Below, piece by piece: positions 19,857-32,159 of a DNA stretch of 64,000 nt (positions are counted from its first letter, which is position 1; each line of letters opens with the position of its first letter). Below the pieces are notes generated by a model that did not search any database, was not told the origin of the DNA, and worked only from the letters and a program-made list of their open reading frames with translations. A program made the translations under genes and the position numbers. The stretch is taken from the NCBI GenBank assembly GCA_964019135.1, contig OZ025248.1, positions 18,793,574 to 18,857,573 on the forward strand, in the 5' to 3' direction. This DNA comes from Arenicola marina (lineage: Eukaryota > Annelida > Polychaeta > Arenicolidae).

Positions 19857-21930
19857 CACTGGGGCCATATGCTGAGTACCACATCACTCAGAATGTCAGG
19901 TGTACATTGGTCATATTGAAAGGATGAAGGCTTTGTAAGCCACAGTAAGGCTAAAATGGCAATAGCAAGGAACTCGCTGCACAATGAGTTAAAAGCATGA
20001 CACGGCCCAGAGACAATTAAGGGTGGAGTCGCCAACCAGTGGAGTACGTTACCTCTTTGTCGGATAGCCCCCCCCCCCTCCCCCCCACCCATAGTCAAAC
20101 TTAATATTGCCCACGATAAATGAAACATAAGCGAGCAATTGCCAATTATTGATTGTAACCCGGAAAAAAGTGACAGGGAACGAGCATCTATATTTTAGCT
20201 TTATCGAGTACCTGTCGCCGAAGTGACTTCGCCCACTCCGTCCCATTCTCCCAATCGGCGCCGACTCTCGAGGATGAGAGCGCGAGCGGGAGCGGGAGCG
20301 ACAAGTAATATCGGTTTTCTTTTATGTTCATCTTTAGCAGCAAAAAAGCGCCACGTAAAAACCTTATCATCGGGGAACAGATACGTTTGGTCGCTATGTC
20401 GGACAGGTCCGCGGGGAAGCCAATGCGACCACCCAAAAAGACGTGGCAAGAGAGAAAATGTCCCATTCTGGGACGCTCAATTGCCTGCCTGAGCGCCCAT
20501 TGCATGTGGAGGGTGGGAGGGTGGTGGAGTGGAGGGGGGGGGGGGGAGGTCGAGGGCTGAGCTGGGCTGAAGTCATCCGGATTTTTATGAAAGGCATCCG
20601 TGTATGCGTCCGATAAGTGGTTTGCACACTCTGCGGTCAACACAAAATCAATTCATTGCCAATTTAGTCTCGTGTTGCACACTGCAAATCAAAGTAGTGA
20701 CATTATGAAGAAGCTTTAGTTTCGCACCGCATCGAGGTCGTGGCGCCATGGAGATGGAACCACTTTAGTTTCGCATAACATGAGCCGTGTTGTCCCCTGA
20801 AGGAGGCCATGGTGGCAGTAGGCCTAGGGTCGGCGTACATCTACAGAGTCCACAGTGGGTGTCCCGGATAAAAACAATCTCAGGACATACGAGTTGTTGT
20901 TATTTTATTGTCTTCTTTATTTGAAAAATAACTGATTATTACGGATAAGTCCTTATACGCCTAATATACGATGTAAGTTATGTAGGGCTGACCTTGCTAA
21001 TACATGTACCTTCCCTGACACTTAAAGAGCGCTGACGGGCTAACATGTTCCGCGATTTCCTGGGTCATACACGGGTCCAACTGGTCCTGTGAATACCCCC
21101 ACGACCATCAGTCAGGCCATACCACAATGTTGGCTGAATGTTTGTCGCATCGTGAAAATAGTACCTGAGAAACAAGTTGACAATTCAACTGATTGAACCC
21201 CCCCCCCCGCCCCGGGCAATGATAAACGTGTCACACCGCCCATTATAATTCTAGGGCATGCAATTGCGGCGTGGTTTGCAATGGGACCGTCCTACTCACT
21301 TTGAACATTCAGACATGACCAGATTTGACGACCACAGTTAAGTTGGTCCCAGAGCCGATTACAGGGAGAGCAGGGGTCTGGGCCCGAGGTGTCCGAAAGG
21401 ATATCAATGGCGAGTCATCAATTATGGATGTGGAGCTACCTCTGGTAGTCTGGGAGCAGTAGGTTACCTTGCCCCGTGTCGCGGACCCTAACGAGGCGTA
21501 TATGAATGGATGCATTTGGTACCGCGGACCTCGCCATACATCCCTCAGCGACGTCACAGAATGCCATCAACGGGCGCTCTTCCTTGAGGGCCTGCCGTCG
21601 CGGCACCAGTGCGCCGTAGTGGTATCACTTTGAGACCGTGGTGGTGATAAGGCGATAACAATTCACTGCTTTAGTACCAACCACGATAGTTGGACTATCA
21701 ACGCTAATCGCCATGAAAGGCCCACCCCAGTAGCTTAGCTTTTAGGCCGCCATTTACCCAGTTATAACCCCATAAAGATAGGTTCAGAATCTTGCGCATG
21801 TAAATACCATATTTTGTCTTTTTGGCGAAGAGTTTTGAGTATTATTAACATCATTTGTATAGGGCGTAACGTCGAAAGCGCTTTTATCAACGATCCAACG
21901 TGTTCCAGTGCTGTCAAGATTTTGTTTGAG
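19857..21930. other. Unrecognised non-coding stretch
   Basis: No gene is recognised. Poly-C/poly-G tracts occur at about 20069-20089, 20537-20548 and 21199-21207. Short ORFs on both strands lack family features. It may contain the unlocated 5' exon or promoter of the FVamide gene. Confidence 0.4.
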
Positions 21931-21934
21931 TGAG

Positions 21935-22012
21935 ACGTACACGAGGTGTGACGTGTGACGTACGACGTTTGACGTGCGGCGTGTGACGTGTGACGTGCGA
22001 CGTTTTTAAGGA
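21935..22012. repeat. Heptamer repeat array (7-bp unit, gtgacgt-type)
   Basis: About 10 units of gtgacgt, gtacgac, gtgcgac and similar follow a 7-bp period. The unit resembles that of the larger array at 42613-43157. Confidence 0.75.
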
Positions 22013-22019
22013 GACACAA

Positions 22020-23280
22020 GAGGCACGCGGACGGTTTGTTTCTCGCCAGTCTGCTGGGGAATGTCCAATTTAGACCCGTTAATCACTGAGCTCACGACGT
22101 GGTAGTAAAAAACGACCGGCAGCCGCACGCCCAGAAACCGGAAGCGAGGCGCCCTATTGGATGGATCCACACGGAATCAATTGCCATGACGAGTACAATG
22201 CCCAGGATGAGGTCCCAGTTACTGCCTGGTGATTAATGTCAGATGACATGCTGAAGACCGGGGCCAGACCCCCAGCAGGTGCCCCCCACCTCCCCCTCCC
22301 CCCACCATACTTCCCATACGTAACCGTCCTTCCACCCACGCCCTCGCGCATGTCTTGCCCACCGACGCCATCACTGACCTGAAGGATGTGGGGGGGTGGG
22401 GAGTGGCAGGATGGGGGAGGGGGTGAAGGAACTCGCAGGGGGCTGGGGGAGGGAGGCGGGTGACAAATGCGGCAGGGGGGATGATGTAAGTGGAACGTAA
22501 AGAAGGTGGGGTGGAGGTATTGGCAAGTGCGGTTGGGATGCAGGGTGGGGGGGGGGGGTTCCCTGGCCCATCCGGTAGCTGATCCACCGCAAGCCAAGCG
22601 CTACAGCCAGGCACGAAGAAAACATCCACCCTAACTACCCTAGACTCCACACGATATGGGAGGCAACCGGAGCCCCGCAAAGGTAAAGGGTACACTTTAC
22701 CACGTATCCAGGTCCCAAAATACCATTATACCCTTTAGCCATGGCGCATTCACGCTGAGACAGAGGAAGGAAAAACAACTGACCGCTGCCCGGCAATCCA
22801 CGGCCACAAGACTGTGTCTGTGGCAGAAGCCACGAGCAGGGAGCCATGAGCAGGGAGCGTCTGCCGCTCTGCTTGTCGGTTTGTCATTTCTGGCACTACT
22901 CCAATGGCCTGGTATAGCTCAACTGTGCACAATAGTGGCATAAGAGAACACTATGGCAAGACAACCTGTCACTGTGGTGGTTATTAATCAGTTCTATTGG
23001 ATGCATTTCCGTGTTTATTCGGCGGTAAATCAATTCTTCTGTAATGTTCGGTGCTTCATGATGGCTACAAATGCTGCGTATAAAAAACAATGGTTGGTAT
23101 GAACCAAGCAAAACGCGTACCAGTGGATGCCAGTATAGCAAACCAGTAAACTAGACAGCCTAGGCTGAGGTACTGACAGAAGTGACTTCATCTTCATTTC
23201 ACCATTTATGCGCCGAAACTATGGTACAGGCGATGACATGCAGAAACACATATACTATAAGCTGATTTTGCCTCATGCTG
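22020..23280. other. Unrecognised stretch with strong G/C strand asymmetry
   Basis: A C-rich run (22270-22380) is followed by G-rich sequence (22380-22560) on the same strand. The proline-rich ORFs here come from this composition. No gene is recognised. Confidence 0.4.
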
Positions 23281-23282
23281 GC

Positions 23283-23520
23283 TACATGATGCCTTCAGTG
23301 GGCATATTGGGTTAAACAGCTCCTTGAACGAACAACGTGGGCTAAATAGCGCTATAAACGGGCAAATTGGAATAATTACGGCCTTCAGCGGCCAATTTGG
23401 GCTAAACATGGCCTTCAATGGCCAATTTGGGCTCAATAATGCCGATATCTGAAGGCGTTCTAGCCCACACTGCCCACTGAAAGCCGTATTGTGCTCGCTG
23501 AAAGCGCAATTTGGCCCAAA
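23283..23520. repeat. Diverged tandem repeat, about 30-36 bp
   Basis: Copies are built on gggctaaa, then ggccttcaa or similar, then ggccaattt. Six to seven imperfect units follow, with the best-conserved pair at 23380-23430. This is an old, decaying minisatellite. Confidence 0.65.
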
Positions 23521-24849
23521 TTGGACCTCTACGATGCGGATGCTGGAATAGCACAATCTAACGGCTGCTGTTCAACGCTGGCTGTTTTCCCAGCTAGAGG
23601 CGCCATTTTGAGTGAATTCGGCCAAATCCCGACTTTCTACGTGTGCTTGGTCCCGCTCTAATGCCTGTTCTCGGACTCATCATTGCTAAATTACGGAGCC
23701 CTCCAGCGTCAAAACTAAGCGTGCTAGGCTAGAAGCGAATGCGGATTCCTCACCAAAGTCGACGTTTGCCCGTCCTTTGAAACCAGTCCCGACTCTTTAG
23801 CGTCGCTATTAAGCAAACGGCGGCCATCGCAAAGCAGAGGCATTGCCGGTCGATATCGCCGTTGACTCATAATGGCAGCCTCGGCAAGGGGGGTTGCACC
23901 TCTCGCTTCATGCCAAATCTGGGCTCCCTAGCTCAAATATTAACCGAGTTATGGCCCTTTCAAGTTCAATACGCCGTTTAACGCGAGGTGGACGTCAGTT
24001 TTGACGCACACGTTTTAGTACAGCAAAAAAAGTTACGCAACGCAGCAGTTGTCTCTTGATATAAGGTACAGCGTCAAATCCACCGGAAGTCGCTATGGTG
24101 GATAATAGTTGAGTAATAGAGGTTATAAAATTATGACGTCATCACGTCATGGTGACGTCATGGCGTGAAGCACGGAAATGTCCAAATATCTAAACACAAG
24201 CGCCCTCAATCCAAAACGTTGATTAGAACGGCGGTAGGTCTGTTAGTCTTTCAGATATAGCTTCACCTAATTACCGAAAATTGCCATTCTTCATCATTAC
24301 GGATAAATGGAAAACGAGCAGATGAAGAAAGACCTCTGCAGATAAGATGTAAAGGATAATAATGCTTTACTGCCAATAGTAATCTGGAGATATATCTTTC
24401 CTACCATTATACCCAGAGATCGAAGGTCTAGTTAGTTTTTCCGATTTTTGACGAATTTTCTAAATTAGAGGGAATTTGTATACTTTATCATTGGGCAATT
24501 CTTCGGTTGCCATGGAAACGAAACTGAGACACGCGTTTGCGGTCAGCCTACTCTGAGTCTCTTGTACTCGTCCACATCTCGCACTGTGGCACTCGCAAAG
24601 TGATATCGCTCAACCGGAAGTACGTCATATTGAAGGAAGTTTGATTATCTCCATAGGGTTCTATGTTAAACGCGCCCGACTATATACCGAAAAGTTACGG
24701 GGCTATGTCGGGGTGTTCATAGTTAATGGCTCATCCTACTAGTATCCATCTACAACTGAAAGCATAGAGCGATGGCTTCAATAGGACGCCCGTGGGAGCC
24801 CCTGCAAGCACCAAAAATCCCTATCTTTCACAATGGGGGAACATTTTAT
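23521..24849. other. Unrecognised stretch
   Basis: No coding exon is recognised. It holds the CRE pair listed separately. The remainder is of mixed composition without repeats that I could identify. Confidence 0.4.
24134..24160. promoter_or_regulatory. Pair of perfect CRE palindromes (TGACGTCA)
   Basis: TGACGTCA lies at 24134-24141 and 24153-24160, 19 bp apart, with cacgtcat between them. A tataaaa stretch lies just to the left (24124-24130). No adjacent gene was recognised, so any promoter role is unassigned. Confidence 0.3.
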
Positions 24850-25060
24850 TTTTTCAAAAAATCGCTGTGACCTTGACCTTTGACCTACATACACCGGTAA
24901 CGAACTTAGCCGAGATTTTTAATGTATCTATCACTAGGTTAAGTCTGACAGCCATATCTAGTGCCGTTCGCCCTAGAGCCTGCTGACAAACATACATACA
25001 AATAAATTTACAAACCGAACATAGCAGTATATTGACAGAAGTTTTCAACTTCTGTCAGTA
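24850..25060. other. Probable dispersed repeat ending in a perfect 11-bp hairpin
   Basis: The stretch opens with gaccttgacctttgaccta (nuclear-receptor-like half-sites, also a common start of anonymous invertebrate dispersed repeats). It passes through a run of acatacatacaaataaat and ends in a perfect hairpin: tgacagaagtt at 25033-25043, loop ttc, aacttctgtca at 25047-25057. The assignment as a dispersed element is inference from this organisation. No second copy was found in this window. Confidence 0.35.
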
Positions 25061-26129
25061 ATAACGCACTTGTGTTGAACGTGAGCGGACAAAAAGGGCT
25101 CAGTAACAATCCCAAACCTTAACTTTCCACGAAACAAACCATTGCAACGTTGAATTACGTAGACTAGCTAAACCATTGTCTCCGGCAATTTGCCAGTTTG
25201 GTGATAAATGTCAGAACTGAGGGTCCATCGCGTCACTAATCCTGGTGGAGCTGGCCGAGTTAAGTAAAGAAGAGAGTCCTGTTTGATGAGAGAAATGCCC
25301 ACTTTAAAAGCCAATGGCCTGCAGGGCTTTAACCCCATGGGGCCCCCACCGATCGCTTCGTGTGCGGGAGCCAACACACTTTTGTGACGCGTTAGTTTCG
25401 CAATTTCCGGTAAGACGGGTATCCGCAGTTCATATATTCTCCGCGAGATGGCGCTCGGAATCCACGACAGATCGGCCATCGGGCTGGCGACGCTGCGGTT
25501 GAAACGTATAAGCAAATTGAGCCATCTCATGCAGTACCATGCGAGACTACAATCCGTGTGCCCCTTTAATACCAGGACCCAGGTTTAAACGACGACTTTC
25601 TGGGGTGAGAGAACACAATTTGCCGTCGACCAGCGTTAGCGACGTTAGCGTTGTGGGGTTAAACGCCACGTTTGTGGACGTGACTCGTCACGTATGGAGG
25701 AGATTTACCCGAGTAAAGGATGGCACTTCTCGGCCGGGCTTCTCGGCCAGTCCGGGGACACAGGGACGGCGGTCTATGGATCCCGAGGACACCAGAGCGT
25801 TCGCTTAACATGCTTGTTGGTTTCTTGGCATAACCTTTAACCATTATTATGGGGGCGGTCACCTCTCGCTTATCTCAGAGTCACAAGGGACCGGTTCGCA
25901 GGGTCCGAGGGTGGCGGATGGCGGGGTGGGGTGGGGTATTGAGGGAGCGGGCGGGGTGGGGCGGTGATGGCTTTTGTAATTATTTCCTTTTCATGCCCTT
26001 GGGGGGCTAGTGTTATCTTCCGAAGTTACTATAGCATGTAGCTGAGGGATGATATCTAAACACGGACAGATCGTTTTTATAGTCTAAAACCGGCAGTCTG
26101 CCAAATTATAGCAGGAGAAGGTATAACTG
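25061..26129. other. Unrecognised stretch
   Basis: Open frames of 90-120 codons exist on both strands (for example minus 25168-25530) but show no recognisable domain, signal peptide or splice-phase support. A G-rich patch lies at 25918-25970. Confidence 0.4.
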
Positions 26130-26475
26130 ATTGTTTCACCCAGCTGCAAGCTGATAGCTGGACAGGGCTTGCTGGACTCATATAGCTGATTGCTCCACAC
26201 AGCTGGCAGCTGGTAGCAGGACAGGGATGGCTGGACCACCATATAGGCAACTATAGCAGGAGAGTAGTCTAGTTCTAAGCTGACACATGAGCCGGCTGTA
26301 ACCTGACAGCGGAGACCTGGTAGGTGAAACCTGACAGTGGAAAACTGATAGCTGTAACCTGACAGCTGAAACCTGGTAGCTGTAACCTGACAGCTGAAAC
26401 CTGACAGCTGAAACCTGGTAGCTGTAACCTGACAGCGGAAACCTGACAGCTGAAACCTGGTAGCTGTAACCTGTA
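26130..26475. repeat. 14-bp tandem repeat (28-bp dimers) with a flanking 65-bp duplication
   Basis: From about 26290 the units ctgacagctgaaac and ctggtagctgtaac alternate, each 14 bp. To the left, two imperfect copies of about 65 bp (agctggacagggcttgctgg-type) with related agctg motifs suggest the same family in an older state. Confidence 0.85.
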
Positions 26476-26489
26476 ACTGTCTGTCACCT

Positions 26490-29240
26490 AAGGACGCAGT
26501 TTAGTTTGGCTGCTATCTGGCCTGACAGTATCGACCTGTAAACAACCTGTCTCTGTTCGTCTTTCATCATCCTACGTTCCGTCTCCACCCACCCTCATTG
26601 TTCCGCAGAAGGTGTTCCCCGGGCAAGGTGCGACCCACTAATCATAAAAATAAACCACATCCAACTGCAGCGAAACTGTGTTTGACATTTGCAGCCGTGA
26701 CAATTCATTTCCGAGAGATCCAGCGACAGGGGAGCATACACACACATAAGACACGGACGCCGTATAAAGAAACATTGCCCGCCTGGCGTTTGATCGCATA
26801 CGTCATCGTGAAGATTTGGCGAACCTGATACATTCCTTCATCACAAGCTTTTTTAAAGATCTTAAAGAAGCGCGTCTGATCCAAAATCCTAAGTTTTTAT
26901 ATCAGATACAAAATATATGCCACATATATATATATATAGCCTACTGTTATTGCTCATGTAGGGCAGGGAATTCCCGGCATCGAACAATAAATAGTGCTTG
27001 AAGACAGAGACAGCTGCGATATATTTATGTATGTACGTCTATATATTCATGATATGAAAGACGCAGAATGCATCATATGGATTAATCTAAAGTTTTACTA
27101 GGTATGTTGACACGCAGAGTAAGCCATGCCACGCAGGTTACATATGGCGGAAGGTGTGTCACGTGCACGGGCGTCACGATCACGTGTGGATCAACTTCGA
27201 GTCATCTTGAGGTCAAACAAAGGTCAAGTGTGGTCAATGGGGTTATACGTGGCAATATATAATAAATAAATGCATTAACAGGACCAATACATAAATACAC
27301 ATGCTACTTTTTCTGTAATATCAAGTTTTAAGTATTTTTTAGCAATTGACTTCATATTCTTGAACTTGTTAGTGTTCTTAAACCGTTCCACCTAGTCTTA
27401 TCTGGATATACATTCATACGACACAGCCAAGTAAGAAGAAACGTCTTGACATTTTTCCAGATATTGTTGTAAGTAACCACAGGGCTTACAAGGTAGTTAA
27501 CGCCGCACGTAATTTATATAACAATGCTAGTCATGCCCCCCCCCCCACCCACTCCCTCCCTCCCTAGGGAGTCCTTCCCTTGGTTCGAAAAATCGAGACA
27601 CACAACGACGCCAAACGTCGCGGACAAACATAAACAAAACCAGATCCCTGACGGCCGCTCCAACAACAGACACCGTGCAAGACTCATCCATTGTTAAACG
27701 CTATTTTGCGCAATGGATTCTGTGCAATTGTAAGCACCAATTATTCAGTCAATAAAACGAACGCGCCCCGGCGGTGAAATGGAGTACCGTGCCGCACGGG
27801 GTAAAAGAGCAACAACTGCGGCGAACGCGGTGAAAATCACGTCATTTATCTAACTCATAGCGAGGCACCATTTACAATGGAGACACGCGACATCTGAATG
27901 CGGTTTACGTGTATCCCGGCTGCTAGCTTTAATGGGTCTACGATTGTATGTTTCCCCGTGTGTCAAAGAGACATGTTAGAGTGCTCCTTTTGGGCGGCCC
28001 GTGTGGGTGGAGGGGATGGGGGGGGGGGGGGCGGTGGAGGAGGAACTTAGTTTTTGTAAACTCGTCCCGCCGCTACAGCCATGTTGTCCATCACTAACCC
28101 TGACGGGGACTCCTTCTCCCTCCATCCATCCCTCCCCCTCGCCCACCCTCTTCCTCCACGCCAACCACGCCCCCAAACACCACAAATGCTGCACCAATAA
28201 TTTCATCTCCGTTATAGCGTACATGATTGCGGCAAAGTGCCGCGTAAAATATTTATCAGGTAGAGAGGTTCGCTCCATTGCCAATTAATGTTGGCCGGTG
28301 TTACATTCTGTGAAGACGGCATCGGGCGGTCTCCCTGGCCACAATACCACCCCTGCCACCACCCCCACTCACCCCCTCCCAACAGCCTCACATGGTGGTG
28401 TTTGCACAATGGCCAACCCCACGGCTTGCCAACAACCGCAGCCACTTCCCAACACTGATCATGACCAATGGCTCCTGCGCGGTGCGGGACACCCCCACTC
28501 CACCCCCCCCCCTCTTCACCCACACACCGTGCTCCCTCCCCGTTCTACCCCCACTCCCACCCCAACCCCGCCTGCCGCCCGTTTCTAGCCCAGCAACCCC
28601 GCTCCGCTTACCCTTCCCTCGTAGCACAACCCAGTCCACCCCCACTCCCACTCCACTACACCCGCACCCCACCCCGACTACCCCTCCCTCCTGGCCCAAC
28701 ACCCACACCCTCATAAACCAACCACCACTCACGGACGGCGACAGATTTGTGGGACCAGATTCATCCTGCGTCAGCGCTTGTTCTCTTCGACCTTGACTTC
28801 TGCGCAAACATGGCAAAATATGTGTCCAAATAATTCGTAGTAGACCGATCCCATATGGCTCAGCCCATAGACACTTATATAGAGGAGGTTCTAAAGAGCA
28901 TTTTACGCATTCCTATTCAATTTAAGCCTGCTTTCAAGTCACTTATCTGCGGGACTCGTCTTTGAGGCACAATGCATCTGGCCATGGATTTGTCCTTACA
29001 ATAATGTAGTGAGAGGGTCATAATATCTATTCCACAATATCTTAGAAAAGCACCTTATTGCGCATTAAATATGCAACACGTATATTTGTATACACTGTAG
29101 AAGGGAACCAGTCACTGCGTAGTCGTTGCCAAGGTTACCGGTTTAATTAGAAGTCTTGGGGAACACAAGTCGCGAGAGTCAAGCATGACAGATTATCATA
29201 TTATACATATTATGATTTCTACAATTCTGAGAGCTTTTTC
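26490..29240. other. Unrecognised stretch with C-rich blocks
   Basis: No gene is recognised. There are poly-C/G tracts at about 27537-27546, 28018-28031 and 28503-28513, and a block of about 400 bp (28300-28720) that is C-rich on the plus strand and generates proline-rich plus-strand and glycine-rich minus-strand open frames. A (TA)n run lies near 26922-26937. Confidence 0.4.
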
Positions 29241-29250
29241 GTCTTTTTAA

Positions 29251-29332
29251 AGAAATGTCTATTTGTATAAGGAAATGTCTATTTGTATAAGGAAATGTCT
29301 ATTTGTATAAAGAAATGTCTATTTGTTCAAGG
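29251..29332. repeat. 20-bp tandem repeat, 4 copies
   Basis: The unit ggaaatgtctatttgtataa starts at 29251, 29271, 29291 and 29311 with one to three changes. Confidence 0.9.
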
Positions 29333-29339
29333 ATTCGTT

Positions 29340-30300
29340 CAGATGTCTGTAAGACATGTGCTATATGGTAAATACCCTAAAATCTAAGGTTTAAATGGGA
29401 GTAGAATGCAATACCGTACTACGTGCAACGCATGGTCATCGAGTAAATTCTAAGCCATTTATTTCTTCAGTGACCCATGATGGGTGGCGAAACAGTGTTG
29501 TATGAGCCGCGCATTCCGCACCGTTTATCAATTAACGTTCATCCCCCAACGACCGCGAATCTCCCCGACCCTCTTCCATCTAAGTCGCCCACTAAAGCCT
29601 GTATTTATATCCGCCGGTGACTGACTGGCCCGCTACTGTGTCCACCCGGTCATACCCGACACAGGCACCCACCATGCCCCATCACTAACCCCAACGATAT
29701 AGCAAAACACAGCTTTATGGGCTTTCTTCATGGATGGCTTTCAGGTTGCGATCATAAGTTAGTCACGTGACCCGGTCGGTGGCCGGGAAGCCTATGGCTC
29801 CGACTACGGGACACGCCGCCTAAAACACCTTCCTCATCCCACGACACAATGCTCTAACTCCAAACCACGTGACATGAACCAGTGATTCGGGCATGACGTG
29901 ATTCTTTACGCCATAGCTAAAGAATGGATCAAACCCGAAGATCAAAGCCTGTTATCTGCGAGCACCGATAGGGATTCTCAACCTACCCGCCCACGATAGA
30001 GGGCGCCACACCAAAAAAAAGTGACCACGTGCCGTATATATGTTGACCCATTTGTGGCGGATATCTCACGAGAGCTGACCGCGTTTTTGACTAGGGCGAT
30101 ACCTTTTTTATCCGTGGGTTCATGATACATGTAATAATAAAATTAATAATAATAATAATATGTACATGTATATGCCATAAAAAGGTATGCACGTAATATG
30201 GGACTTCCAGTGTTCCTATGATGCGGATCAAAGTTAGAGGAGTATTTAACACATTGCTGGGCTTAGGGGGGTTCCGCGGTAAAGCCCCCCTGCCCTTTTT
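29340..30300. other. Unrecognised stretch
   Basis: No coding or RNA gene is recognised. A short run of aataat triplets lies near 30132-30160. Confidence 0.4.
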
Positions 30301-30302
30301 TC

Positions 30303-30391
30303 CCCGACAAAATCCGCTCGGTCGGGGCGTTACACCGCCAAATTCCGCTCGCAAGGGGCGTTATACCGCAAAATTCCGCTTGCAAGGGGTG
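30303..30391. repeat. 30-31-bp tandem repeat, 3 copies
   Basis: Copies contain aaattccgctcgcaaggggcg or close variants, at about 30311, 30341 and 30371. Confidence 0.8.
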
Positions 30392-30399
30392 TTTTTTTG

Positions 30400-31600
30400 C
30401 GGCAACCCGCTATATGAACGCCCATTTTCAGACCCCAATCGGGCTGCCAATTAACTAACACACCTCTTAGGCAGCTGGGTGTAAGTTAAGTGGCACAGAT
30501 GTGCTGAGATTGACCCATTGTCTCGTGGAAGTGGTTCATGTTGACGTTATCTGTCGTTGTCTGGGTCAATATAAATGTACAATGGTGAGTAGCTCAGTGC
30601 ACAAGCGACGCCCCCCAAATTACAGGCAATTAAAGTGTCCATTATTGGATATAAGTAGGCGCATATGAGAAGTAAGCACATGGGTTTAGCGCCCCTGTCA
30701 TAACTAATGCTTTTTTCAAGACATTTTGCAAAACAAATCTTCCAGGGAAGAAACAGCGATTAAGCCACCACCCTGTTCTCCCTGGCGTTCCCCAGCTCCT
30801 CCTAAACCTTTCTCCTCCACATCTCGCTTACCGCTCCGCCCCGCCCCTGGCCCGCCCCCCCCCCCTACCCCGCCCCTACCCCGCCTCTGTCCTCTCCCGA
30901 TTGAAGGATGGCTGAACTGTCCTTCGTCTTAAGCCGTTTGCGGAGCTGATGCTCCGGTCGGGGCTCAGCTAATGACGAGAGAAAGGAGAAACACTGTCTT
31001 TGAGGCTCACAACTCGGTAATTGAAGGCGACATCGGCCCCCGCGCGATTACATCAGGTGGCTCCCCCAAGCGGCCATTACAGTGAGCCATCAACAGGTAT
31101 AGGGCAGCGCGGAGGGCGTGCCGTGGGCAGGCGCAGCGCTAATGCACCTCGCCGTGATTAAACCACCCAAGATAAATGTCCACCGCATCGACGCGACTGA
31201 CGCCAGAACGTGCAAAACCGTTCCAACGGTGACACAAACGAGTTTAACGGGCGGTGTGTTTTGCTCCATAATCGCGATGCATGTCAATAAACACGTGGTT
31301 TACGGTTTATGAGCATGGCCCCCCTGCCGGTCAGTAAAGCTCGCCCCCTGGCGCTTTGAAGTGACGAGAAAGTGCCCCAAGTGCCCGGATTGAAAGCGAT
31401 AAAGACAAATGGGTGCGGACTTTAAAGACAGAAGCCCGGGAGTCATTACCAATGGTGGTAATTGTGTGGCGAAGTTAAGTGAAACTATTTGATTGATAGC
31501 CGGTTATTCTTTAGTAGCCGCAAATCGAAAAAAACCCTCCTTACTTGCCATGACGATTCACTTAGAGTCGAGAGTCACATACTAATGAGCATATCGGAGC
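30400..31600. other. Unrecognised stretch
   Basis: Mixed sequence with a C-rich patch at 30820-30890. No gene is recognised on either strand. Confidence 0.4.
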
Positions 31601-31610
31601 TAAACCAGGA

Positions 31611-31786
31611 TGCCTTGATTGGCCTGCTTGGCTATAGGGCTCTAGAATGATGGTGCCTTGATTGGCCTGCTTGGCTATGTGACTCTAGAATCAGGATGCC
31701 TTGATTGGCCTGCTTGGCTATATGACTCTAGAATGAGGCCGTGAGGGTGCCTTGATTGGCCTGCTTCGCTATATGACTGTATGATG
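31611..31786. repeat. Tandem repeat of about 43 bp, 4 copies
   Basis: Each unit starts tgccttgattggcctgctt, followed by ggctatatgactctagaatga and variants. Starts are near 31611, 31654, 31697 and 31748. The last interval is longer. Confidence 0.85.
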
Positions 31787-31915
31787 GCACCCAGCGGTGT
31801 ACCGCGACAGGACTTAACACACCCCTCAGACCGCTACACGTGACCAAGAGAAGACAATCAATGGCATCTTAACCCACTCAGTCAGTTTGGTAGCCAACGC
31901 GTTAATTATAATATG

Positions 31916-32145
31916 AACATTAATATGAAGGATGACATGAGTGGTGAGAAATGAAATATGAGGGGGGTAATATGAGGGATGACATGAGGGGGGGGAGAGA
32001 TGAGATATGAGGGGTAATATTAGGGATGACATGAGGGGGGAGAGATGAGATATGAGGGGTAATATGAGGGTGAGAGATGAGATATGAGGGGGGTAATATG
32101 AGGGATGATATGAGGCGGTAATATGAGGGATGACATGTGAGGATC
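31916..32145. repeat. Diverged G/A-rich repeat flanking the 33/35-bp array
   Basis: Interspersed copies of taatatgagggatgacatga and gagagatgagatatgagggg follow an irregular period. The motif gatgagaga links this region to the next array, so it may be an older edge of the same expansion. Confidence 0.7.
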
Positions 32146-32159
32146 AGGATCCAAGACAA

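Noticed and set aside
25168-25808. Overlapping ORFs of 90-120 codons as a gene
   Set aside because: No recognisable domain, no signal peptide, no phase-consistent splice sites found, and ORFs on opposite strands.
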